A stretch of DNA of 64,000 bases from JAVJSU01 sp040219275 (GTDB lineage Bacteria > Chloroflexota > Anaerolineae > Aggregatilineales > Phototrophicaceae), in NCBI GenBank assembly GCA_040219275.1, contig JAVJSU010000102.1, forward strand, positions 186,001 to 250,000, in the 5' to 3' direction. The translations under genes were made by a program, and so were the position numbers. The notes under the pieces are model-generated. The model was not told where the DNA came from. It worked only from the letters and a program-made list of their open reading frames with translations, and did no database searches. Each line of letters begins with the position of its first letter. Position 1 is the first letter of the stretch. Below, piece by piece: positions 54,216 to 63,034 of the stretch.

Positions 54216-54306
54216 AATCTCCAGTATTTGCAACCATGATTTTGCAATTTAGTGGAACAAACGACCATGTTTGTTCCACTTTGTTTATTCGCCATACTGA
54301 CGCGAT

Positions 54307-54343
54307 AAAAAAATCGCCCTACCCTGTGTGGGTAGAGGCGATT
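54307..54343 (-). terminator. tRNA gene terminator
   Basis: On the minus strand AATCGCC, TCTACCC, loop ACACA, GGGTAG and GGCGATT pair into a two-part stem, followed by seven T residues, immediately after the tRNA 3' end. Confidence 0.9.
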
Positions 54344-54416
54344 TGCCCCATAGGGGACTCGAACCCCTGTTTTAGCCTTGAGAGGGCCATGTCCTAGGCC
54401 ACTAGACGAATGGGGC
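54344..54416 (-). tRNA. tRNA-Glu (anticodon CUC)
   Basis: The minus strand folds as a cloverleaf: acceptor GCCCCAT paired with ATGGGGC (7 bp), D-arm GTCTAGTGGCCTAGGAC, anticodon loop CTCTCAA with CTC at 34-36 reading GAG, and T-arm AGGGG-TTCGAGT-CCCCT. The discriminator is A and CCA is not encoded. 73 bases. Confidence 0.95.
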
Positions 54417-54428
54417 TTACGAAGGCTA

Positions 54429-54457
54429 AATATAGCAGTGAGTGGTTATTCGGTCAA
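54429..54457 (-). promoter_or_regulatory. tRNA-Glu promoter
   Basis: TTGACC (54457 to 54452) and TATATT (54434 to 54429) with a 17-base spacer. The -35 box lies inside the 3' end of trpS, so the two genes overlap in control region. Confidence 0.7.
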
Positions 54458-55483
54458 GATTGAACTCGGCTGAGTTGACGCGATAAAGCCAATACGTTCT
54501 TTAGATAATTGAAGTGTTGTATTAGCAACCTCTCGCGCCCGTTCTGCTCCATGATACAGGATTAAATTCAGGTAAGAATCATCATCAATAAGTTCACGGT
54601 ATTTTGCCTGTAAGGGTTGTAAGAAGCCATTTACCTCACCAACAACTGCCTTTTTCAAATCACCATAACCTTTACCTGCAAACTCTGTTTCAATCTCTGA
54701 TTCAGAAAGATTGGTAAGTGTTTGATAAATCGTCAAAAGATTGTTTACGCCCGCCCTTTCCGGCTCATTACTAAAACGGACCTCACCATGAGAATCTGTT
54801 ACAGCACGCATGATTTTCTTCTTAACACGATTTGGCGGGTCAAGTAAATAAATTGCGTGATATTCAGACTCTTCACTTTTGCTCATCTTAGATGTTGGCA
54901 CATCAAGTCCCATAATACGTGCACCTGCTTTGGGTATCATCGCTTCTGGGATCGTAAAGGTATCGCCATATACATGATTAAATCGCTGGGCAATATCGCG
55001 TGTGTATTCCAGATGTTGCCTCTGGTCATCGCCTACAGGAACGGCATTTGCCTGATAAAGCAAGATATCTGCCGCCATCAAGGTAGGATAATTTAATAAC
55101 CCCGAACTGATCGATTCCTGTTGTTGTTTTCCTGATTTATCTTTAAACTGTGTCATACGATTTAACCAGCCCAGAGGAGTTAGGCATGTTAATAACCATG
55201 CTAGTTCGCTATGGGCAGATACATGTGACTGGATAAAAATAGTCACTTTTTCAGGGTCTAATCCAGATGCGATATAGAGTGCGGCGACTTCTTTCGTTTT
55301 CTGGCGAAGCATAATGGGGTCTTGTTGAACGGTTATCGCGTGTAAGTCTACAACACAAAAATAGCAATCAAAAGTTTCCTGTTCAGCGACCCACTGACGT
55401 AATGCACCCAAATAATTACCAATAGTCAGATTACCTGAAGGCTGAATGCCTGATAAGACGCGTTTTTTCTCAATTGTTGACAT
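54446..55483 (-). CDS. trpS: Tryptophanyl-tRNA synthetase
   Basis: Charges tRNA-Trp. The start at 55483 is chosen because the protein then opens MSTIEKKRVLSGIQPSGNLT as usual; an ATG at 55555 adds 24 residues of no family and crosses the divergent gene's start. HIGH-type motif (SGIQPSGNLTIGNYLGA) and KMSKSEESE are present, class I. 345 residues is standard. It runs divergently from the deacetylase gene, 25 bases away. Confidence 0.96.
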   Translation of the reverse strand: MSTIEKKRVLSGIQPSGNLTIGNYLGALRQWVAEQETFDCYFCVVDLHAITVQQDPIMLRQKTKEVAALYIASGLDPEKVTIFIQSHVSAHSELAWLLTCLTPLGWLNRMTQFKDKSGKQQQESISSGLLNYPTLMAADILLYQANAVPVGDDQRQHLEYTRDIAQRFNHVYGDTFTIPEAMIPKAGARIMGLDVPTSKMSKSEESEYHAIYLLDPPNRVKKKIMRAVTDSHGEVRFSNEPERAGVNNLLTIYQTLTNLSESEIETEFAGKGYGDLKKAVVGEVNGFLQPLQAKYRELIDDDSYLNLILYHGAERAREVANTTLQLSKERIGFIASTQPSSILTE

Positions 55484-55508
55484 ATAAATCCCTAGAAATG
55501 GTCTATAG

Positions 55509-56366
55509 ATGATGAAGCAGACAGACATTCTAACATTGCTAAATCTTCGCTTCAATAAGAGATCATTCTTTTCATCGTTTCACGTAGCATTACTCCTGTT
55601 GGTATTTTGCCTCAACATGAGCGATGTAGGTATCAATAGTCAAGCTAACAGGTCTCCCTTTGATGGTACATTACGACGTATTCATGTTCCGATATTGATG
55701 TACCACTATGTTAGCCCGCTACCAGAGGATGCTGACGAGTATCGGCAAAACTTAACGATAAGCCCTGAGCGATTTCGTGAGCATTTACAATATTTCTCAG
55801 AAAATAATTATGAAACTGTTTCGCTGTATCAACTCGATAATGCTCTAAATAGTGGAGCACCTCTACCCGAAATGCCGATAATCCTAACATTTGATGATGG
55901 GTATATTGACCATTACGAGTATGTTTTACCTCTCCTAAGTGAATTCGACTTCACGGGTACATTTTTTGTCATCACGGATCGTTTAGACAACAATGACCCT
56001 CAATATATTGATTGGCAACAGGCACAGATTATGAAAACTGCCGGAATGTCGATTGAATCGCATACAAAGTCTCATCCTGACCTAAGGGGGCGTGATTACG
56101 ATTTTCTGATCTTTCAGGTTTTAGGAAGTATTGAGAGTATCACCGTCAACATTCAGCAATCCACACACATGTTTTCATACCCTTCAGGCCGATATGATAG
56201 TGTGACCCTAGATGTACTCAATACGATGCCGATTTGGCGAGCGGTTACTACTCGATCAGGCGCTCTACACACTTCCGACAATCGCCTGGAGGTGACGCGC
56301 TTAAGAATTAGTGGGGATATGGGTGTGGCTGGTTTACGTCAGCTACTAATGGCATCTACGCCTTAA
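55509..56366 (+). CDS. Secreted polysaccharide deacetylase (NodB)
   Basis: A signal-like N-terminus (residues 16-40, RFNKRSFFSSFHVALLLLVF) precedes a NodB domain: PILMYHYVSP, TFDDGY (Asp129, Asp130 as catalytic base and metal ligand), ESHTKSHPDL (His185, His189) and MFSYPSGRYDS. It removes N- or O-acetyl groups from chitin-type or peptidoglycan sugars. The start has no clear ribosome site; the one at 55509 or 55512 keeps the signal. Its last 11 bases overlap the convergent STAND gene. Confidence 0.9.
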   Translation: MMKQTDILTLLNLRFNKRSFFSSFHVALLLLVFCLNMSDVGINSQANRSPFDGTLRRIHVPILMYHYVSPLPEDADEYRQNLTISPERFREHLQYFSENNYETVSLYQLDNALNSGAPLPEMPIILTFDDGYIDHYEYVLPLLSEFDFTGTFFVITDRLDNNDPQYIDWQQAQIMKTAGMSIESHTKSHPDLRGRDYDFLIFQVLGSIESITVNIQQSTHMFSYPSGRYDSVTLDVLNTMPIWRAVTTRSGALHTSDNRLEVTRLRISGDMGVAGLRQLLMASTP

Positions 56367-58758
56367 ATCTCCATGTCTCTGGAAGTAGCTCAGAATTATG
56401 CTTTGTTAGTGAAAGACCAATTTTATCGCCCAATGCAGTTTGGACCCGAATCGCTCTTTTCAAAAAATGTGCCGCCTTTTCCAATTCTTCCTTTCGAAAG
56501 TATATCACCCCAATGTTTGTCCAAACACGCGCTAAATTGAGAACCTCTTGTTGCTCTGAAAAATACTCCATACCAACATAATATTGATTCAACGCTGACT
56601 CTAGATCGCCCTGCCCCTCGTAAATTCGCCCTAGTAGCACATGCAAATGGCTAATTTGATACTGATTGTTGCCCGCACTTTCAAAACAGTGTGACAAAAT
56701 CGCCATAGCAGAATCGTAATTTCGATTGAGTATGTCTACCTCGCATCTAAGCATTTCCGCATGAAAACTCTGGTCAACATCTGAAAGAACCTGAAGTGCC
56801 AAATTCGGTTGATTCCGTTCGATAGCAATCATACCTTTTTGCAACAAGTGATTTGGCGTAACAATTTTTTGTAGATTCGGGAATCGGTCTATACGATTCA
56901 AAATAGCGACTGATTTATCATATTCTCCACTTAGTTTGTATAATTTACTCATTTCCATTAACGCTTTACTCTGTACGTCAAAGTCTCCCTGATTTCCTGA
57001 TTCTTTAATCAACGATTGTAGATCGGCTTTTGCTTGATCCCAATTTCCATATCGAATAAGCAGATGACAATAGAACAGTTTGACCTGCCGATTATCGACT
57101 ATACTTTCGTGCAGAAGAACATGCTCTAAAATTTCGAACCAGAGCCGTGCTAAGAGTCTATCAGGGCTACTGTGTACATTGTCAAGCAATATTACCAGAG
57201 ACCTCAGATATAGGCGCTTATCAAACCTAAGGGGCTTTTGATCCATAACTTGTCGCAGGAGATGTAACGAAAGCGGAAACGCCTGCGTTAAGGTTTTATC
57301 AAGTTGTTGAAAACAGATGTTAAGTAGATCCGTAACCCGTTGTTCATATATTTTTGATACGACCATCTGCACATAGTACTTTGCTGAAGGAATAAGCCTA
57401 ATAGTCTGAAAATCGTCACTTAGTGTAGCAAGATGATATTTTACAAGTTCATAAAGTTCAGGTTGATCAAACTCGTGTTGAAACAAGATCAGAAGCATCT
57501 GACAATTAATTGGCTGTATTGGACAAAATGCAAGTGCAATCCATGCAGATTGCTGTTGCCGGCTAAAACTCATAAATAGTTGATTAAACATTTCATCTAA
57601 TGATTTCTCTGAAATATCATTAAACATTCCACTAAGAAATTGTCTTGATCCAATCATTAACCCTAATGGATTACCATCAGTTAATGTAAACAAGTCCATC
57701 AGAACTTTTGAAGAGTCTATATCCTCAAACATCGGCGACTCTAGCGTATTTTGGATAAGTAATTTAGCGTTTCCTAACGTCAAACCTGATAACTTTATTG
57801 AGAAGTCAACGTCAACGTGAGGCGATTTTTTCTTAGAAGTCAGTATAATTTGGGCATTGCTAAGATCACGAATTAACGCGCTTATTGCCTCGTGATCGGA
57901 TAGGCTATCTATTCCATCAACGACAATAATCATTTGATTTAGATAAAGTAATTCCCGCACGTTAATCATGCTATGATACGGACTCAAATGATCAATAATG
58001 CGGTTGGTAATCTCCAAGGTGGAGCCGGGGTCATTTATCCATAGCAAATCAAATATTTCATCATCATGTTCTTCCAGCATTTGTTGAATATATTTCTCAA
58101 TGAGGAAAGATTTACCGACCCCTGAAAGACCGCTAACCATAATCGTCGATGCAAAGTGTTTCTGTGTGACGGTTAACATTCTCGAAAGTTCTTCATCTTT
58201 GCCAACCAATTTAGAACGAGAATTATAGGGTAACTGTCCCATAATTCTATTTTTTCTTCGACGGATCTTTGCGATCCATTCTTCATCAATAACGATTTTG
58301 GCCAGGCGATTTATAGCAATATCACGATAGCGCCGCGCAGTACGATCAACAATATTCCCCAAACTAATAAAGTCGTTAATGGAATAATTCCACGCCGCCC
58401 GCGCATAGCACAAATACAATAGTGCTAACCCCAAAAATTCGCCGGAATTTACCGAATTCAGTCGTTGTAAAAATGTTCGCTCTTTCGCTTCAAGCACACT
58501 CATTGGAAGAGCAATGTCGAAACCAATACACTGTTGATGAAATATTCCAATAATGAGATCAGTCAAAATGGATTGAATAGCATATTCACGAGCATTTTCA
58601 ATATAGGGCAAATCAGGATTAGTGAGAAATTCCTCTACAAGGGCGAGGTGAAGTAAGGGGTTTTTCGTATTAACCCGTGATGACGGATTGAGGAAGGTAT
58701 CAAGCACTTCTCTTATGTGCTGTTCAGAAATCCGACGATAGTTGTCGATATTTACCAT
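56356..58758 (-). CDS. STAND NTPase with TPR repeats
   Basis: An N-terminal helical domain (residues 1-170) precedes a P-loop: Walker A SGLSGVGKS (209-217), Walker B QMIIVVDGIDS (275-285) and the GxP-type site LTDGNPLGLMIG near 370, an NB-ARC-like switch. From about residue 580 come TPR-like units (EMSKLYKLSGEYDKSVAIL, LLGRIYEGQGDLESALNQY, TNIGVIYFRKEELEKAAHFL). STAND proteins sense a signal by repeats and act by oligomerising. There is no DNA-binding or effector domain visible, except the unknown N-terminal helices. It overlaps the next unknown gene by 7 bases. Confidence 0.82.
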   Translation of the reverse strand: MVNIDNYRRISEQHIREVLDTFLNPSSRVNTKNPLLHLALVEEFLTNPDLPYIENAREYAIQSILTDLIIGIFHQQCIGFDIALPMSVLEAKERTFLQRLNSVNSGEFLGLALLYLCYARAAWNYSINDFISLGNIVDRTARRYRDIAINRLAKIVIDEEWIAKIRRRKNRIMGQLPYNSRSKLVGKDEELSRMLTVTQKHFASTIMVSGLSGVGKSFLIEKYIQQMLEEHDDEIFDLLWINDPGSTLEITNRIIDHLSPYHSMINVRELLYLNQMIIVVDGIDSLSDHEAISALIRDLSNAQIILTSKKKSPHVDVDFSIKLSGLTLGNAKLLIQNTLESPMFEDIDSSKVLMDLFTLTDGNPLGLMIGSRQFLSGMFNDISEKSLDEMFNQLFMSFSRQQQSAWIALAFCPIQPINCQMLLILFQHEFDQPELYELVKYHLATLSDDFQTIRLIPSAKYYVQMVVSKIYEQRVTDLLNICFQQLDKTLTQAFPLSLHLLRQVMDQKPLRFDKRLYLRSLVILLDNVHSSPDRLLARLWFEILEHVLLHESIVDNRQVKLFYCHLLIRYGNWDQAKADLQSLIKESGNQGDFDVQSKALMEMSKLYKLSGEYDKSVAILNRIDRFPNLQKIVTPNHLLQKGMIAIERNQPNLALQVLSDVDQSFHAEMLRCEVDILNRNYDSAMAILSHCFESAGNNQYQISHLHVLLGRIYEGQGDLESALNQYYVGMEYFSEQQEVLNLARVWTNIGVIYFRKEELEKAAHFLKRAIRVQTALGDKIGLSLTKHNSELLPETWRFKA

Positions 58759-59573
58759 GTCGCATTTGGAAAAGTCTCTATGCCGGCGTGAATTCCCACT
58801 CGCTTATACATCTGAAAACCGGTGAACGGGTGCCCCAAAATACCGTCGTGGATCGCCCATGAACGCCCACTGATCGTTCGCCAGGCATCAGTCTGCCGAA
58901 AGATATTTCCCTGACTTTCACTCAATTTACGGTGTAGTTCACCGTCAGGCTGGAACTGCTCATTGATTTCAATCATGTCTTTTCGACCACGTAAATAATT
59001 AAACCCATAGCGTTCGAAAACAATGGCATTGTGATACGCAAGCGGTTCGATCAGGAACATATCATGCCCCATATTCCGAACAAATTGCTCGAAGATTGGA
59101 ACCGAATCCTTAAAAGCACGCAAACCTTTACGGACCTGACCAGGTGCTAACCCGGCATTCATTGCCTCCTCCTCGGCAGGACGATTGCGCGTGGTGGTGC
59201 CAAAATTTGTCCGATTTCCATGAATATCAATATCAATATTATATCGTGGGGAATCGAGATCATTAACAACCACGAGCAAAACCAATAGTTGATTATTGAA
59301 GGTGTCAGCCATATTCAGATACATCATTGGATCCAGATCAGATGCGTTCCGTTTTACGGTAATCTCCATAGAACGGCTTCCCTTAGCACACCGAAAGGTC
59401 AAAATCGGATGGGTAATGGATGGTGAAGACCTCGCACTTTCTAGCGTAATTCCATAGCGATCAAACAACCAATCAGGCAATAGTGTACGGTAGATTTGAT
59501 GCTTGTCTTCATCCGGGAGATCGTTGATTTCTCGAATTGAATGAGGAAAAACCGTAGTCGTAGGGTCAGTCAT
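58752..59573 (-). CDS. Protein of unknown function, coupled to STAND ATPase
   Basis: 273 residues with no recognised family, no signal peptide and no membrane helix. Features seen: mixed alpha/beta pattern, a Cys at about 62 only, a strand pair MEITVKRNASDL and LLVLLVVVNDLDS, the block YNIDIDIHGNRTNFGTTTRN, and a conserved-looking C-terminus (GRSWAIHDGILGHPFTGFQM). It overlaps both smpB (8 bases) and the STAND gene (7 bases), so all are translated together. A functional link to the STAND ATPase is possible. Confidence 0.7.
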   Translation of the reverse strand: MTDPTTTVFPHSIREINDLPDEDKHQIYRTLLPDWLFDRYGITLESARSSPSITHPILTFRCAKGSRSMEITVKRNASDLDPMMYLNMADTFNNQLLVLLVVVNDLDSPRYNIDIDIHGNRTNFGTTTRNRPAEEEAMNAGLAPGQVRKGLRAFKDSVPIFEQFVRNMGHDMFLIEPLAYHNAIVFERYGFNYLRGRKDMIEINEQFQPDGELHRKLSESQGNIFRQTDAWRTISGRSWAIHDGILGHPFTGFQMYKRVGIHAGIETFPNATW

Positions 59574-60030
59574 ATCTGCTTTTCAACGCTCGATTAATTT
59601 CACGTTCAGCATCACGTTTAGCCAATGTTTCCCGCTTATCGTAGAGTTTCTTACCCTTTGCCAGCGCGATTTCAACCTTCGCACGACCACGAGACAAATA
59701 AACACTCGTTGGGACTACTGTATAGCCGCTTCCACGCAAGTCATTTAGAATCTTGTTGATTTCTTTTTTGTGAAGCAGGAGTTTACGTGGGCGTAATGGG
59801 TCTGAGTGTCCATAAACGCCCGCATGTTCATAACGTGCAATGTTCACACTCATTAACCAGAGTTCACCGTCTCTTTCTTGAACAAAACCATCCTGCAAGC
59901 TGATTTTGTTATCACGGATTGATTTAATTTCGGAACCAGTAAGCACAAGCCCAGCTTCATATCGCTCATGTAAGTGATATTCGTGGGATGCTTTACGATT
60001 TCTTGCGATGATTTTCTTGCCTTCACTCAT
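59566..60030 (-). CDS. smpB: SsrA-binding protein SmpB
   Basis: Binds tmRNA and rescues stalled ribosomes. It has IARNRKASHEYHLHERYEAGLVL in pieces, GSEIKSIR, RPRKLLLHKKEI and the ending DKRETLAKRDAEREINRAL. 154 residues, typical. It shares one base with the upstream protease stop (60030) and overlaps the downstream unknown gene by 8 bases. No tmRNA (ssrA) gene was recognised in the window. Confidence 0.96.
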   Translation of the reverse strand: MSEGKKIIARNRKASHEYHLHERYEAGLVLTGSEIKSIRDNKISLQDGFVQERDGELWLMSVNIARYEHAGVYGHSDPLRPRKLLLHKKEINKILNDLRGSGYTVVPTSVYLSRGRAKVEIALAKGKKLYDKRETLAKRDAEREINRALKSRYD

Positions 60031-61286
60031 TAATTATCTTCCCCGGCAATGTTCATTTGCTCTTGCAAATAACGCACTGCCTCACCTATTTCAATATCTC
60101 GCCCATTATCATCAGGGATCATCGTGATGTCTGGTTCCAGCCCTACCCCATCAATCACATTGCGATCCGGCGTAAACCATTCTGCGGAGGTCACATGAAT
60201 TGATGATGAATCTGAAAGTGGGAATATTTGTTGTATGGTACCTTTTCCATATGTAACCTGCCCAATCAAAATCCCTCTTTCATAGTCTTGGAGAGCACCT
60301 GCAACCAATTCCGCCGCACTCGCCGTTCCACCATTCACAAGAACGACCAACGGAACCTCAATTGCTCCTCCGTCAGCGGTAGCCTCAAAAGATCGCTCAC
60401 TGTCAATTGATTCCTGATAAAGCACCACGCCGCCGTCTAAGAACTCACTTGCTACCTCAACGGATTCTTGTAATAAACCGCCACCATTATTACGCATATC
60501 AAGTATCAATGATTCAATATCTGCTTCATTTAGAGACATTACCGCAGACTGAACTTCTTCCGGAGTTCGGGCAGTAAATCGCATCACTTGAAGATACCCG
60601 ATACGGCTATCCTCTTGCAGAACACGCCATAATACAGAAGGTATGTTAATGACATCAAACAAGATAAAGATAGTTTCTTCCGATTCTTCACCATTTGCAT
60701 CTGTCCGGCGTACTACAATTTCTACACCACTGCCATCCGTAACTTCGCCCCTTAACATTTGGTCTACTGCGTCTTGTTGTAAAGCGGGTGAAATGTCAAC
60801 CTCGTCTATGCTAATGATAACATCATTGTCTTGCACACCCGCATTGATCGCCGGTCCATCCGGAAATGGGAAAAGCACAAAATTTCCATCAGCATTGCGC
60901 GAGAGATTTACGCCAATACCTCCATAGGTGCCCGCAAGGACATCAGATTCACTACGGGCGACTGCCGGCTCAATAAAGAAGGTATTACGATCACCCAGAG
61001 CCTGCAATACGCCCCGGATAGCCCCATATTGCCTTTGTGAATACTCAGGTTGCTCCCGCAGATAATGCCTATTTAGTAAATTCTGTACCTCATCTATGAG
61101 TTCGTAAGATTCATCAGTCTCTGAAACATCCCCATTTGAGGCAAAGACGGATGGGATTTCCAGGAAATCACGAGAAAAGAAGCCTGCAAAAAAGACAACC
61201 GCAAGCAATATCCCCATTGTAATGCCAATAAAAATGGATTTTCGAAATTCCGAATATTTATCTGAAGGTTTTTGCATACAGTTCAC
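60030..61286 (-). CDS. ctpA: C-terminal processing peptidase (CtpA, S41)
   Basis: A membrane-anchored protease outside the cell membrane. Helix 17-36 (SIFIGITMGILLAVVFFAGF), then a PDZ domain (about 105-200: GGIGVNLSRN, GPAINAGVQDNDVIISID) and an S41 catalytic core: MRNNGGGLLQESVEVA, GGTASAAELVAGAL with Ser323 and TYGKGTIQ with Lys348, the Ser-Lys dyad. Start at 61286 or the Met three codons later (61277); neither has a strong ribosome site. In operon with smpB. Confidence 0.94.
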   Translation of the reverse strand: MNCMQKPSDKYSEFRKSIFIGITMGILLAVVFFAGFFSRDFLEIPSVFASNGDVSETDESYELIDEVQNLLNRHYLREQPEYSQRQYGAIRGVLQALGDRNTFFIEPAVARSESDVLAGTYGGIGVNLSRNADGNFVLFPFPDGPAINAGVQDNDVIISIDEVDISPALQQDAVDQMLRGEVTDGSGVEIVVRRTDANGEESEETIFILFDVINIPSVLWRVLQEDSRIGYLQVMRFTARTPEEVQSAVMSLNEADIESLILDMRNNGGGLLQESVEVASEFLDGGVVLYQESIDSERSFEATADGGAIEVPLVVLVNGGTASAAELVAGALQDYERGILIGQVTYGKGTIQQIFPLSDSSSIHVTSAEWFTPDRNVIDGVGLEPDITMIPDDNGRDIEIGEAVRYLQEQMNIAGEDN

Positions 61287-61390
61287 TTGTATAATTATAC
61301 TTAGTTATTCAATGGTGCATTGTATCATTCCATTATTGGAAATCCCAATATCAGATCAAATCGCCAATAATTCTTTAAGGACGTACTTTT

Positions 61391-63028
61391 ATGACAACCA
61401 AACACGATCCTCCGCTTGTACTCATAGCTGATGATCAAGTACCAACGACCATTCTACTCGAACGTGTTTTCGAACATGAAGGTTACCAGATTAAGAGCGT
61501 CTACGATGGAATAACGGCAGTACAAACCGCGAAAAATCTATTACCGGATTTGATTTTGCTTGATGTCAACATGCCGGGTATGAACGGGTTTGATGTGCTC
61601 CGTGAATTACGTGAAAATCCTATAACGACGAATATTCCTACAATTCTCATTACCGCCATGGGTGATCTGTCAAACGTAGTACATGGTCTAAAGTTAGGCG
61701 CAGATGACTATCTACGAAAGCCGTTCCAGGCACAAGAATTATTAGCACGCGCACAGAGCAAAATGCGTTCCCGGAAATTAGAAGAGTCGTTACATAGGCG
61801 TTCCCAAGAATTAGAAGCCCTATTGCGAGTGGCAGAAGAGCTAAATCAACATCTTGAGATTGAAGACCTGATTGAATTTATTTTTTACCTTGGTATCGAT
61901 CTTTTGTCTGGTCATGCCGCCGCATTGTTTCAATTTGATGAACAAGATAACCGCGTTACTGATATGTGCATTCGTACACGGGACAATGCTGATAATGATA
62001 TCCCACTAGATAAGGATGCCATCCTTAAATATTTAAGAAATCACCCCCAAGCACAATTATGGTCGGAAGATGCGCCGCTATTTGCCACGTCAACAGGTGG
62101 CATGATAGCACCATTACAGCATCGTGGAACAATTACGGGGATGCTTATGATTATTGGTGAGACACCCTACGACGAAAACCATTTACGCTTACTCAATGGT
62201 ATTGGGCGACAAGCCGCACTCGCACTACGTAATGCCGAGTTATACGAACTACAACTCAATTACTCACAACATTTAGAGGATAAGGTTGCGGCTCGGACGG
62301 CGGAACTAGAATCTGCACAACAGATGCTTATCAGATCAGAAAAGCTCGCCTCGGTAGGACGTTTAGCGGCAAGTATCGCCCACGAGATTAACAATCCACT
62401 GTTTCCTATTCAGATCAATCTGGAGCATATGCTTGAAGACATACAATCAGGTGGGCAAATTGATGAAGAAGAAATTAAGCGGACGCAGGAAAGTGTGGAA
62501 CGTATTCGGCGGATTGTAAACCAATTACTAGAATTCGCGGGTAAGCGGCGCACTGGAGATCATTCAGTTGAGCCGTTAGACATCAACAAAATTATCCAGA
62601 GTATTATTAGCCTTAACCGTAAGTTCTTTGAACAAGAGAATATCAAGACAGACTTTTCACCCAAAGAACTACCCCTGATTGAGGGAAATCGCGATCAACT
62701 TGAGCAAGTGTTGATGAATATGACACTAAACGCTAAGGCGGCGATGAAATCAGGTGGTGTCTTGGAGATTACCACGTTAAACCACGATAACGACATTATG
62801 ATAAAGATAAAAGATACGGGGCACGGTATTCCAAAAGACATGCTCGAAACGATCTTTGAGCCGTTTGTCTCTACAAAAGAAGAAGGAACCGGATTGGGAT
62901 TATTTATTAGTCATGGGATTATTCAAAATCATAATGGGAGCATACGGGTAGAAAGCCATGAAGGTGTTGGAACAACCTTTACGATCACCCTACCCGCTTC
63001 TGTAACAGTTGTTGAGCAAAAAGGATAA
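61391..63028 (+). CDS. Hybrid histidine kinase: REC-GAF-HisKA-HATPase
   Basis: Cytoplasmic signalling protein with an N-terminal receiver (residues 8-125; Asp58 in LLDVNMPG as phospho-acceptor, Lys in YLRKPF), a GAF-like sensor (about 155-285), a short coiled coil (LEDKVAARTAELESAQQML), HisKA with His331 in SIAHEINNP, and HATPase_c (NMTLNAKAAMK, DTGHGIPKDM, EGTGLGLFISHGI). With the receiver first and no membrane helix, it probably relays from another kinase. 545 residues. Divergent from ctpA, 104 bases. Confidence 0.94.
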   Translation: MTTKHDPPLVLIADDQVPTTILLERVFEHEGYQIKSVYDGITAVQTAKNLLPDLILLDVNMPGMNGFDVLRELRENPITTNIPTILITAMGDLSNVVHGLKLGADDYLRKPFQAQELLARAQSKMRSRKLEESLHRRSQELEALLRVAEELNQHLEIEDLIEFIFYLGIDLLSGHAAALFQFDEQDNRVTDMCIRTRDNADNDIPLDKDAILKYLRNHPQAQLWSEDAPLFATSTGGMIAPLQHRGTITGMLMIIGETPYDENHLRLLNGIGRQAALALRNAELYELQLNYSQHLEDKVAARTAELESAQQMLIRSEKLASVGRLAASIAHEINNPLFPIQINLEHMLEDIQSGGQIDEEEIKRTQESVERIRRIVNQLLEFAGKRRTGDHSVEPLDINKIIQSIISLNRKFFEQENIKTDFSPKELPLIEGNRDQLEQVLMNMTLNAKAAMKSGGVLEITTLNHDNDIMIKIKDTGHGIPKDMLETIFEPFVSTKEEGTGLGLFISHGIIQNHNGSIRVESHEGVGTTFTITLPASVTVVEQKG

Positions 63029-63034
63029 AGAAAT

